The notes beneath the pieces are model-generated. The model had not been told where the DNA came from. It saw only the letters and a program-made list of their open reading frames with translations, and ran no database searches. Shown here in pieces: positions 16,101 to 22,068 of a stretch of 22,561 nucleotides of DNA. Within the stretch, counting starts at the first letter, position 1; each line of letters starts with the position of its first letter. This DNA comes from a virus. Where the stretch lies: IMG/VR virus record IMGVR_UViG_3300009370_000184, positions 1 through 22,561 of that record; one strand, 5' to 3'. A program made the position numbers and the translations under genes.

Positions 16101-17144
16101 ATGATTGTTAATACAGGTTTAATATATTCAAATGCAATGAAAGAAGGTTGGAGAAGGGAATTTGCAAGATTTAGAGAATCACCTTTTTCTTATATGGGTA
16201 AATTTTTCTTTTATAGTGTAGTACCTAAAGTTATGATGAAGGCTATGCAAATAGGTGCTTTAGGTTCACCATTAGCTTTACTTTATTTAGGTGTTAAACA
16301 ATATGATATGGAAAATTATATTGTTGTTCCTTTAGGCACAACAAATGATGGCAGAACAGTTTATTTAAGAATACCACAAGATGAAACTGCAAGAATGTTA
16401 AGTTCTTTAGTTTGGATGGAAATGAGCCGACATTTAGATGATGAAGATGTAGTAGGAAAAAAAGAACCTTGGACAGCAATGTTAAAATATTTAGCAGGTA
16501 ATTTTCCACAAAAAGCACCTTGGCTAGATTTGATAGGTCAAGTTCTTTCTGCGTGGAAAGGAGTAACACCCCATGATGATTGGTCTGGTCAAAAAGCAGT
16601 TCCATCTGTTATAGATGCTATGAAAGATTTAGATGATAATTCAGTTTATAATAAAGAAATGTTTAAATGGTTTATTAATAGTTATACAGGACAAGGTTTT
16701 TATAAGTTTAAAACTTATGAAGACACAGTTGAAAAGGCAGGTATTGAAACTGAATTAGAAGAATTATTAGGTTTTCCTATTGTTGGAACAATATTAAGTA
16801 GATTTATAAAAATTGGTAATCATGCTGGTTCTGGTAAACTATATAGTGCTTCTACAGCTTATGATGCTTATTCAGCAAAAGTTACTTATGATGCTAAAAT
16901 GGCATTATCAAAAATTTTAAATGATAAAGGACATGAAGTTACAGAAATAGAAATGAAAGCATTAGCTGAAAAAATGCCTGATTGGGGTAAAAATAGTTCA
17001 ATGATGGAAACTTTAATTAGATTAAAAGGTGGAAACGAAATAATTGCACAAATAATAGGAGAAAATGATATAAAAAAAAGAGTATGGCTTGTTAGTAAGT
17101 ATATTGAATGGGCAAGAAAAGTAGGTATAGATGTTCCAGAATAG
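10158..17144 (+). CDS. Giant ejection protein: lytic transglycosylase plus putative zinc metalloprotease
   Basis: A 2328-residue protein, far longer than T7 gp16 (1318), placed as the last core protein. Residues 1-55 hold two 'aGF.d.eI' repeats. Residues about 255-345 form an SLT-type transglycosylase domain: ISAIESDNRN with the likely catalytic E263, then NSSASGFWQMNKDTM; it would cut peptidoglycan during ejection. Residues about 505-700 are Gly/Ala-rich and hydrophobic, possibly membrane-inserting. A HEIGH motif at 1146-1150 (MVFAHEIGHMIDYL) marks a zincin-like domain. E1346 in RELFADFMMAW is a candidate third zinc ligand, although about 196 residues away. From N1783, NPAFWPVNFSRD and, near 2004, ARFRESPFSYMGK resemble domains of large polyvalent phage proteins. 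No Shine-Dalgarno precedes the ATG, 3 nt after the previous stop. The frame is uninterrupted. Substrate and protease activity are unproven. Confidence 0.85.
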   Translation: MAQLTALQLYQAGFSESQILGFINDQRKALKAAGFTDIEINEHYGIGQTHSSAIKPEHLSPPVENIYTQHNELGKMDQVTKNNEKEKILDDKDIIAKNAFNNEKMLFKNFAIEDQRNIFEMAMTASKLFKDDEDGRLGFMDNWLSTAYPSLDITNKDFINDLTVVESSLNDIYQGKKDKDFHARSLKNKILIGEYQVDKAVKEKELIKAQKEKESKNPAILHTTATTGFNTYSFLQFMKNEYEVNDFQMIWFNEAVSFISAIESDNRNIINPDPNSSASGFWQMNKDTMKTALTAYARNMQKYDSNWQFPEWMELAFEHLDMTKLDPDQQRALVIANLYNRKGTDELIKQIMTGDREQQLNALKELYKTHHYAGKISKKLEERIEKYFNSWGTPDYGYMHGQLAFWPSTNEDGFNNPFGKDKEFLKESWKFLTDIPYYAAEAAEKLGIPLNRGHYNIFSNGYTLSVNGFIDKFHQILNEDPNISVQEAYQKVFMWQEQSFGREIASGFVTIANDFPWMVAGCVGANVAASGVYAATGGTGLVASPIVCGAGAFALPEVIRDSYMRAIDAGEVDNFDDFLKHFFTLKTAWTGTKSAAVGGATLGVGSKVTKVVGPKLGAGTIGAKGAYVANKNASMLAKSGTLTARVGSEVTTMVTLQSLLNGHVPTKKDFAHAAVMIFGIHATVKVGSNAMGTMKGIYKRFGIHPKNIVELTKNNPKARDQLANGIVPDEVNALATQLMKKAEETTNKKVLPISKYKNNEKVTTNNGEEVIVVGKEVQNGKSVLIVKQPNGLKTPILESEVRKINNENIEIKINNNKKIEVNETVDKDFVKRQENGEFSKDIVEVTKDETGIHIKDFDGKINKSTPLQAVNDVGGKIKITSVDNKASANPSMLVINKYYPKLAKVIQSSKETRMEGKFKTSKDIIDHVFKGLDKSYKKISIVFGIKKGELVNADTLVGRIGKEYVSFSRKAYNELIKFTDVDGKVKNAKLVASDPSKPIVFIHPKSSEPIGILMTRKIDGELKTQAHTYFRNHKIKEDMDGMHYDRVNSTRDGNNFEVPLDEYTSSRAEQGYKDVAWKRIYNNAKGIDLDSMVDLVEIFIKKSPEIKNLSPRLRGFFQFKGKKAPRVVIARKLQEMPEKLYMVFAHEIGHMIDYLPNKTLARGNILGSMATLKKMMNEWIDGKNDGARPLDIKEINALKKKANEIAKKLEKETNKEIGELKITPETILKIFNDAKAREKIPPEFYDAFAKLGESIKRQVVKDAMKGLMSHHMKAIADKINGKKVDPKLTDEAYKIFQELFQKEIKERGLVNKEWIMQELKSLTHKWKPFNPKGDPVYTKYRYSPRELFADFMMAWLLKPKWVALHTPKSFELWVNFIERKPALKKLYEDIQIDLNAGKETKISKIIAKTTKEFRDSNETIMDTIKNLFKKDWVDIFHGEVIDTMGFFFRRNNAMKGWYSRWHSEQAKDLNISIERFRYRHSQLKRYADDMIYYVLDPILNLGHNINEFGVGLFLRNLYESNQRKNVITRRFFKLDEKVEAELLKKFEGQSIEAVWEYWAKQYPDLIPLMDKFYEIRQAKIIAELEKSQTLPQETIDLMKSNHQYITYDVVKHLLKRLQKYGINKIATSFIGKTQGTFSMIRNPFEATVEKDMILLAEAKKHVVLRDMVAWLKQNKEIFETYEFLGQGNKASKLIDKMETKFLLPKDQKGRIIVKPTKQQLRLRTKPPEGMEQISYFDKGELTTYWVNKQATRMFRENPWQIQLVAAVMTNLTGPFKKLFTEYNPAFWPVNFSRDSFNTIRLLPNARFFDFKNGGRNSWLKYLAKGFVPTVKSVYGRGTKFTRWMEQQNMLIDITEGHRGQAGEAAAKRFMDAEQYQLELFLRKFRSNKMVLKTKFNKKEGTWEVKRGTLSELWHEIFGDNGLFGHLGLMARIAERWPKVSGGMYLVDAVKRGELKMDVGEMMIRVQEDVGSPSFLRQGGANMIVNTGLIYSNAMKEGWRREFARFRESPFSYMGKFFFYSVVPKVMMKAMQIGALGSPLALLYLGVKQYDMENYIVVPLGTTNDGRTVYLRIPQDETARMLSSLVWMEMSRHLDDEDVVGKKEPWTAMLKYLAGNFPQKAPWLDLIGQVLSAWKGVTPHDDWSGQKAVPSVIDAMKDLDDNSVYNKEMFKWFINSYTGQGFYKFKTYEDTVEKAGIETELEELLGFPIVGTILSRFIKIGNHAGSGKLYSASTAYDAYSAKVTYDAKMALSKILNDKGHEVTEIEMKALAEKMPDWGKNSSMMETLIRLKGGNEIIAQIIGENDIKKRVWLVSKYIEWARKVGIDVPE

Positions 17145-17193
17145 AAGAATATTCCTATTGAGAATAAGAAATAACAATGATAATATATAGAAT

Positions 17194-18606
17194 ATGACAA
17201 TATCAACAACAGTAATTAAAAATAGTTATAGTGGTAATGGCAGTAATGATACTTTTGCATATACATTTAAGATTTCAGCAAATGCTGATATGCAAGTTAT
17301 TATCCGTGCATCTACAGGCACAGAAACTGTAAAAAATTTAACTAGCCATTATACAGTAACTGGAGCAGGTAGTGCAAGTGGTGGAAATGTAGTATTTACT
17401 TCTGGTAATATACCAACTGCTACTGAAACAGTAGTATTAAGAAGAAATACAACTCAAACACAAGCAGTAGATTTAGTAGAAAATGATCCTTTTACAGCAG
17501 ATAGTGTTGAAGGTGCATTTGATAAAAATTTATCTATAGCACAAGAATTACAAGAACAAATAGATCGTTCAATTAAAATATCAAGAACAAATACTATGAC
17601 AAGTACAGAATTTACAAATTCTGCTACTGATAGAGCAAGTAAAATTTTAGCATTTGATACTAATGGAGAATTATCGGTAACAAGTGAATTAGGTTCTTAT
17701 AAAGGAGATTGGGCTACAGCTACTGCATTTGCGGCAAGAGATATAGTTAAAGATACATCTAATAATAATATTTATATTTGTAATACAGCACATACATCAA
17801 GTGGTTCACAACCAATATCATCAAATACAGATGTAGCTAAATGGGATTTATTAGTAGATGCGGCATCAGCAACTACATCACAAACTGCGGCGGCATCATC
17901 TGCAACAGCGGCGGCGGCTTCAGCTACTACAGCATCAACACAAGCAACCAATGCTTCAAATTCTGCATCAACAGCATCAACACAAGCAACTAACGCATCT
18001 AATTCAGCATCTGCGGCGGCAACAAGTGCTTCAAATGCTTCTACATCAGAAACTAATGCGGCGAGTAGTTACGATAGTTTTGATGACAGGTATCTTGGTA
18101 GTAAATCATCTAATCCATCTGTAGATAATGACGGAGATGCATTAGCAACAGGTGCTTTATATTGGAATTCATCAACTAATCAAATGTTTAGTTATACAGG
18201 TTCAGCTTGGGTAGCAATTAAACCTACAAGTTCTGAACAAACAGCAATTAACAATGCGGCTACTAATGCTACTAATGCGGCTAATTCAGCAACAGCGGCA
18301 TCAAATAGTGCTACAGCGGCATCTTCTGCACAAACTGCGGCAGAAACAGCTAAAACAGCGGCAGAAACTGCTAAAACTGCGGCAGAAACTGCGGCAGATA
18401 ATTTTGATGATACTTATTTAGGAGCAAAATCTAGTGATCCGTCAGTAGATAATGATGGTGATGCTTTGACAACAGGAGATTTATATTTTAATACATCAAG
18501 TAATAATCTAAAAGTATATACAGGTTCAGCATGGGAAAATGCGGCCATTAGTACAAGTGGTTTTGCAACAACAGGTCTTTCCATTGCAATGGCGGTGGCT
18601 TTATAG
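17194..18606 (+). CDS. Tail fibre protein with T7 gp17-type N-terminal anchor
   Basis: A 470-residue protein. Residues 1-145 match the N-terminal domain of T7-like tail fibres that docks on the tail (SYSGNGSNDTFAYTFKISAN, LRRNTTQTQAVDLVENDPFT, EGAFDKNLSIAQELQEQIDR). Residues about 169-225 (YKGDWATATAFAARDIV, NNIYICNTAHTSS) resemble a small CBM5/12-like beta module. An Ala/Ser/Thr-rich stalk follows, with a 14-residue direct repeat TASTQATNASNSAS at 246-259 and 260-273 and AAETAKT heptads near 385-400. A module beginning FDD.YLG and ending YTGSAW occurs twice (residues 296-342 and 404-450). It lacks a receptor-binding tip, so it probably acts as an anchor for proteins encoded downstream. The 49-nt upstream gap shows no Shine-Dalgarno. 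Confidence 0.85.
   Translation: MTISTTVIKNSYSGNGSNDTFAYTFKISANADMQVIIRASTGTETVKNLTSHYTVTGAGSASGGNVVFTSGNIPTATETVVLRRNTTQTQAVDLVENDPFTADSVEGAFDKNLSIAQELQEQIDRSIKISRTNTMTSTEFTNSATDRASKILAFDTNGELSVTSELGSYKGDWATATAFAARDIVKDTSNNNIYICNTAHTSSGSQPISSNTDVAKWDLLVDAASATTSQTAAASSATAAAASATTASTQATNASNSASTASTQATNASNSASAAATSASNASTSETNAASSYDSFDDRYLGSKSSNPSVDNDGDALATGALYWNSSTNQMFSYTGSAWVAIKPTSSEQTAINNAATNATNAANSATAASNSATAASSAQTAAETAKTAAETAKTAAETAADNFDDTYLGAKSSDPSVDNDGDALTTGDLYFNTSSNNLKVYTGSAWENAAISTSGFATTGLSIAMAVAL
17929..18012 (+). repeat. Tandem 42-bp repeat, two copies, in the fibre stalk
   Basis: Units 17929-17970 and 17971-18012 each encode TASTQATNASNSAS. The first 20 bases of each unit are identical, and later positions differ mainly at synonymous sites. 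This is in-frame stalk expansion. Confidence 0.8.
18079..18543 (+). repeat. Duplicated fibre module flanking an Ala-rich heptad stretch
   Basis: Two copies of an approximately 47-residue module lie at 18079-18219 and 18403-18543. Both begin FDD(R/T)YLG, contain SVDNDGDAL and end YTGSAW. The DNA has diverged more than the protein, pointing to an old duplication or repeated acquisition. Between them lie Ala-rich repeats including AAETAKT. Confidence 0.75.
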
Positions 18607-18634
18607 TAATATGAAAAAAGGAGGGTAAATATAT

Positions 18635-18970
18635 ATGGCACAAAATTTTAGAAATCAATTAACACATACAGCCATAGGTACATCTTATACAGATATACTT
18701 ACACAAGTAGATTCTTATGATACTGTTGTGGGCATTCGTTTAATTAATACACACGCATCTTCTGCTATAACTGTAGATGTAGCTGTAGAAAATAGTAGTA
18801 ATGATACTGAATTAATTAAAAATGCACCTATCCCAAATGGTTCAAGTTTGGAATTAATTGACGGGGGATCAAAAATAATTTTAAAAAGTGGAGATAAAAT
18901 CAAAGCTAAAAGTAATACTGCTAGTTCATTAAAAGCTGTTGTCAGTTATATTGATGCTATTAGTACATAG
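18635..18970 (+). CDS. Small beta-rich structural protein of the fibre cluster
   Basis: A 111-residue protein with alternating strands typical of a beta sandwich (TAIGTSYTDILTQVDSYDTV, VVGIRLINTH, SSAITVDVAV, GGSKIILKSGDKIKAKSN, LKAVVSYIDAIS). Similar short 'sGD.ikakSn...a.aVvSyid' proteins are frequent in fibre and baseplate-proximal clusters of marine phages. There they are annotated only as virion structural proteins. The excellent GGAGGG site, about 9 nt before ATG, predicts strong translation. It could be a fibre or capsid decoration subunit or an adaptor between the fibre anchor and the Gly-rich protein. No enzymatic motif is seen. Confidence 0.62.
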   Translation: MAQNFRNQLTHTAIGTSYTDILTQVDSYDTVVGIRLINTHASSAITVDVAVENSSNDTELIKNAPIPNGSSLELIDGGSKIILKSGDKIKAKSNTASSLKAVVSYIDAIST

Positions 18971-18974
18971 GAGG
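18969..18974 (+). promoter_or_regulatory. Ribosome-binding site that decides a TTG start
   Basis: AGGAGG overlaps the preceding TAG stop and lies 4 nt before TTG at 18979. The absence of a nearby in-frame ATG and the conserved protein start right after TTG (GYLGKQPSAVPL) make this the likely initiation site. Confidence 0.7.
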
Positions 18975-18978
18975 AAAT

Positions 18979-20448
18979 TTGGGATATTTAGGAAAACAAC
19001 CAAGTGCAGTACCTTTAACATCAGATGATATAACAGATAATATCATAACATCATCAAAGATTGTTGATGGTGCTATAACAGGAGATGATATTAATTCTAC
19101 ATTTAATATTGGCTCTAAAACAGTTACATTACCTGCGGCTAGTGTTACAGCACACGCATCAGATTATATTGACTGGCAATCAGTAGTTACTGCTTCAACT
19201 TTAACAGCAGTAGCAGGAAAAGGTTATCCGATTAATACAACATCAAATGCTTGTACTGTTACATTACCTGCTTCAGCTTCAGTTGGAGATACAATTAAAT
19301 TTGTAGATTATGCTAGAAACTGGGGAACTAATGCAGTTACAATAAATCAAAATTCTTTAAACTTTCAAGGATATACAAGTCCAAATCCTGTATATAATAC
19401 AAATGGACAATCAGTAACTCTAACTTATGTAGATGTTACAAAAGGTTGGCTACCAACTGTTGATGATGATGTAACAGATGAAGTACCACAAGTACATACT
19501 GTAGAATGGTTAGTTATCGCTGGAGGTGGAACAGGATCAACAGGTTATCGTTCAGGTGGCGGAGGAGCAGGAGGATATAGAAATTCTTATGCTTCCGAAA
19601 CATCTGGTGGTGGTGGTGCAAGTGAAACAGCTTGGACATTTCCTGAAGGTAGTGGAACAGTTATAACAGTTACAGTAGGAGCTGGTGGTAATAATCCAAC
19701 TACACAACAAATAGATGGTACTAATGGTGGTAATAGTTCAATAGCCGCATCTGGTCAAACAACAGTTACTTCAACAGGCGGTGGAGGTGGCGGTCATCAC
19801 CACAGTTCCGCAGGTGATCCACAATCAGGAACTTGGGGTTCTGGTGGTGGTCGTGGACATAAAGATGCAAATGTAGCTGACCCTAACAATGGAACAACTA
19901 ATCAAGGATATTCTGGTGGTGGAATTGAAAATTATACTGGTTCTTCTCCTCATTATTATGTAGGAGGCGGAGGTGGCGGTTCTGGTTCTATTGGTGTTAA
20001 AGGTGGTGCAGCAAATGTTTATAGTGGAGATGGTGGACAACCCACATCTTCTTCAATAACAGGAACAGCAGTTAAACGAGCAGGAGGCGGAGGTGCTGGT
20101 GGATATTATTCATCTACAACTTACGCAGACGAGGGTAGAGGTGGCGGTACAACTGTAACAGCAGATAAAGGTGGTGCTGGAGATGGAGGTACTGACCATA
20201 CTTCTCCTTTACAAGATGGAGAAAATGCAAGTGCGGCTTCTGATGGATATAATTCTGGTTCTGGTGGCGGTGGTTCTGGTGGAAACACAACTGCTGGTAC
20301 AGGAGATGGAGATGATGGAATTGTTATTTTAAGAGTTCCAACATCAGAATATTCTAGCACAACAAGTGGTTCACCAACAGTTTTAACAGATGGTGCTTAC
20401 AAAGTTTTAGTTTTTCAATCAAGTGGGAGTTACACATTAAGTAGTTAA
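18979..20448 (+). CDS. Gly-rich tail fibre / adhesin protein, TTG start
   Basis: A 489-residue protein. The start GYLGKQPSAVPLTSDDITDN is the classic N-terminus of marine phage fibre proteins ('GyiGkqPs.vpLtsdDi.dg'). Then come DGAITGDDIN and SKTVTLPAASVTAH. Residues about 67-135 form a beta domain with TVTLPASASVGDTIKF. Residues about 175-450 form a glycine-rich domain beginning VEWLVIAGGG and containing many GGGG runs, probably a polyglycine-II-type bundle as in phage adhesin tips, with an HHH cluster. The C-terminus (DGIVILRVPTSEY, then GAYKVLVFQSSGS) is the usual end of such domains. It probably contacts the host receptor. TTG is used as start with AGGAGG 4 nt before. It shares the SKT.TLPAASVTAH module with the last gene of the window. 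Confidence 0.82.
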   Translation: MGYLGKQPSAVPLTSDDITDNIITSSKIVDGAITGDDINSTFNIGSKTVTLPAASVTAHASDYIDWQSVVTASTLTAVAGKGYPINTTSNACTVTLPASASVGDTIKFVDYARNWGTNAVTINQNSLNFQGYTSPNPVYNTNGQSVTLTYVDVTKGWLPTVDDDVTDEVPQVHTVEWLVIAGGGTGSTGYRSGGGGAGGYRNSYASETSGGGGASETAWTFPEGSGTVITVTVGAGGNNPTTQQIDGTNGGNSSIAASGQTTVTSTGGGGGGHHHSSAGDPQSGTWGSGGGRGHKDANVADPNNGTTNQGYSGGGIENYTGSSPHYYVGGGGGGSGSIGVKGGAANVYSGDGGQPTSSSITGTAVKRAGGGGAGGYYSSTTYADEGRGGGTTVTADKGGAGDGGTDHTSPLQDGENASAASDGYNSGSGGGGSGGNTTAGTGDGDDGIVILRVPTSEYSSTTSGSPTVLTDGAYKVLVFQSSGSYTLSS

Positions 20449-20452
20449 TAAT

Positions 20453-20755
20453 ATGGCAAGATTCGCAAAAGTAATAAATAATAAAGTAATAGACATTATA
20501 GTCGCTGAACAAGATTTTATTAATACACTTTCAGATAAAGATTTTTATATTGAATGTGGAATAAACAAAGAATATCCAGCACAAATTGGTGGTATCTATG
20601 ATGGGATTAAAAAGATTTTTATTTTACCTAAACCGCATAATAGTTGGATTTTAAATAATACAACTTCAAAATGGGAAGCACCAACACCAATGCCTGATGA
20701 TGGAAAATCGTATGGTTGGGTTGAAGAAACAACTTCTTGGGAGGAAATAATATAA
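20453..20755 (+). CDS. Small fibre-associated protein, hypothetical
   Basis: A 100-residue protein: FAKVINNKVIDIIVAEQDFI at the N-terminus, an aromatic middle, PKPHNSWILNNTTSKWEAP, then PDDGKSYGWVEETTSWEE. Small proteins with this 'rfAkV..nkV..vivae.efi ... PyPsW.ld....W..P...P.dg..y.WdE....W' layout occur beside fibre genes in many marine myo- and podoviruses. There they may be chaperones or tip components, as small tail fibre assembly proteins are in other phages. No ribosome-binding site is seen; the start lies 4 nt after the previous stop. Its last codons contain the GGGAGG used by the next gene, and its stop overlaps that ATG (TAATG). Confidence 0.65.
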   Translation: MARFAKVINNKVIDIIVAEQDFINTLSDKDFYIECGINKEYPAQIGGIYDGIKKIFILPKPHNSWILNNTTSKWEAPTPMPDDGKSYGWVEETTSWEEII

Positions 20756-22068
20756 TGGCTTTAACAAGAATAGGAAATAGTGCAGTACCTTCTGGAGCAG
20801 TAACACAGCATGTTACAGAAACAGATTTACAACCAGTTAAATCAGATATTTCAGCTTTAGCTTTAAGAGAAGCTACTAATGAAAGTTCTGCGGCTTTTAA
20901 TTTACCAAATCAATTTATAGATACTTTTACAGACGATACGAATTTAGGAACACAAACAAATGTTGATAGAACAAGTGGTTATATTTCTTCTATAATTCCA
21001 GGCACAGGAATTGATAGTAATACTGTATTAATGATTTCATCTAACACGACTGATGGCAGTACAACTTTTACAGATACTTCTCTAAATGCTATGACAGGTT
21101 TTGTTTTAGCTGGGAGTACACATCACGATACAGCTTACAAAAGATTTGGTACAAGTTCTATTAAATTTGTAAGTAATGGAGATAGATTAACTACACCTGA
21201 TTTGGCGGCAAATGACCCACAAGTTACTACTCCAACGACAGGAGATTTTACAGCAGATTTTTGGTTAAGAGGTCAAAGTGGTGCTGGAGATAGAATATTT
21301 AGTATTGGCTTACACAGTAGTAGTTGTCCAAGATTTACTTATGCTTTTAATGGTACTGCTGGTTCAGCTTCTTCAGTAAATTTTTATGGTTACAATGGTT
21401 CATCTTGTACTAATGATACTACATCAGCTTCTACCTATGATAGTCAAAGTGCGACTTATACTGATGGTTGGTCGCATCAATACATAATGAGAAAAGGTAG
21501 TAATATGTATTGGGGACAAGATGGAGTTCAAAAATATATTTTCACTTTTTTAGGTAATCAAGATATGCAGTATGGCACAGGAAAAATTGGATTAGGTTAT
21601 AGGTCAGGAAGTGCTGGAGAAGATTTAACAGGTTGGATTGATGAATTTAGATATTCAAATATTGCAAGATATGGAATAGGAAGTAATGGAGATACAATTT
21701 TTACTCCTGAAACAAGTGCTTATACTGGAGAAGTAGCAAACGCAACAGGTACACTAATTCAATCAGCTAATGCTGTTGGTTCAGCTAAAACAAAAGTTGG
21801 TGGAACAATGCTTTACAAAGACAACGAAGGAACAGCAACTTTAGGAACAGATTTAAAAATATACTTTACTTGTAATGGTGGTTCAAATTGGACAGAAGCA
21901 TCAAGCTATACTGCAATTACACCAGTTTATTCTACAGGAATTAAACAAGTAAGATTAGGAGAAACGACTTGTACTTCAGGTACAGATGTTCGTTACAAAG
22001 CAGTTTGGGCTAATCAAGCAAGTGGTTCAAAAGAAACACAATTACACGGAATAGGAGTTAATTACTAA
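20755..22068 (+). CDS. LamG / concanavalin A-like fibre protein
   Basis: A 437-residue protein starting at ATG 20755. A TTG further upstream at 20737 would add MGGNNI-, but lies before the obvious GGGAGG (20739-20744). Residues 1-65 are a fibre N-terminal segment (LTRIGNSAVPSGAVTQHVTE) followed by a DTFTDDTNLGTQTNVDR linker. Residues about 120-305 form a LamG/ConA-like jelly roll: KRFGTSSIKF, DFTADFWLRGQ, WSHQYIMRKGSNMYWGQDG and GWIDEFRYSNIARY. The C-terminal 130 residues end with QVRLGETTCTSGTDVRYKAV and WANQASGSKETQLHGIGVNY, a widespread marine fibre terminus. The jelly roll probably binds host glycans. The stop overlaps the next ATG (TAATG, 22066-22070). Confidence 0.8.
   Translation: MALTRIGNSAVPSGAVTQHVTETDLQPVKSDISALALREATNESSAAFNLPNQFIDTFTDDTNLGTQTNVDRTSGYISSIIPGTGIDSNTVLMISSNTTDGSTTFTDTSLNAMTGFVLAGSTHHDTAYKRFGTSSIKFVSNGDRLTTPDLAANDPQVTTPTTGDFTADFWLRGQSGAGDRIFSIGLHSSSCPRFTYAFNGTAGSASSVNFYGYNGSSCTNDTTSASTYDSQSATYTDGWSHQYIMRKGSNMYWGQDGVQKYIFTFLGNQDMQYGTGKIGLGYRSGSAGEDLTGWIDEFRYSNIARYGIGSNGDTIFTPETSAYTGEVANATGTLIQSANAVGSAKTKVGGTMLYKDNEGTATLGTDLKIYFTCNGGSNWTEASSYTAITPVYSTGIKQVRLGETTCTSGTDVRYKAVWANQASGSKETQLHGIGVNY

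Noticed and set aside
8316-17144. Possible recoded stop (TGA) because long genes end in TAA.
   Set aside because: TGA ends the 61-residue gene at 8333-8335 in a normal way and no long gene needs TGA read-through; the standard code suffices.
17158-17186. TTGAGA with downstream GATAAT/TAATAT as a promoter for the fibre gene.
   Set aside because: Weak hexamers in very AT-rich DNA. The predicted transcript start would fall at the ATG, giving a leaderless mRNA. Not supported enough to annotate.
16886-17209. Minus-strand open frame of 107 codons, and the other minus-strand frames at 12135-13087, 14165-14552, 16294-16605 and 18414-18641.
   Set aside because: All lie antisense to convincing plus-strand genes, have low-complexity Leu/Ile/Phe/Ser composition from AT-rich complement, and lack ribosome-binding sites.
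17858-18124. Second-frame open frame in the fibre stalk (Gln/His/Leu-rich).
   Set aside because: Produced by the repetitive GCN/ACN/TCN codons of the stalk read one base out of frame; shadow only.
19825-20360. Minus-strand frames opposite the Gly-rich domain (Pro/Thr/Ser-rich).
   Set aside because: GGN repeats read in reverse avoid stops and give Pro-rich frames; no independent gene evidence.
20737-20757. Upstream TTG start for the LamG protein.
   Set aside because: The GGGAGG (20739-20744) lies downstream of that TTG, and the conserved start MALTRIGNSAVP begins at ATG 20755.
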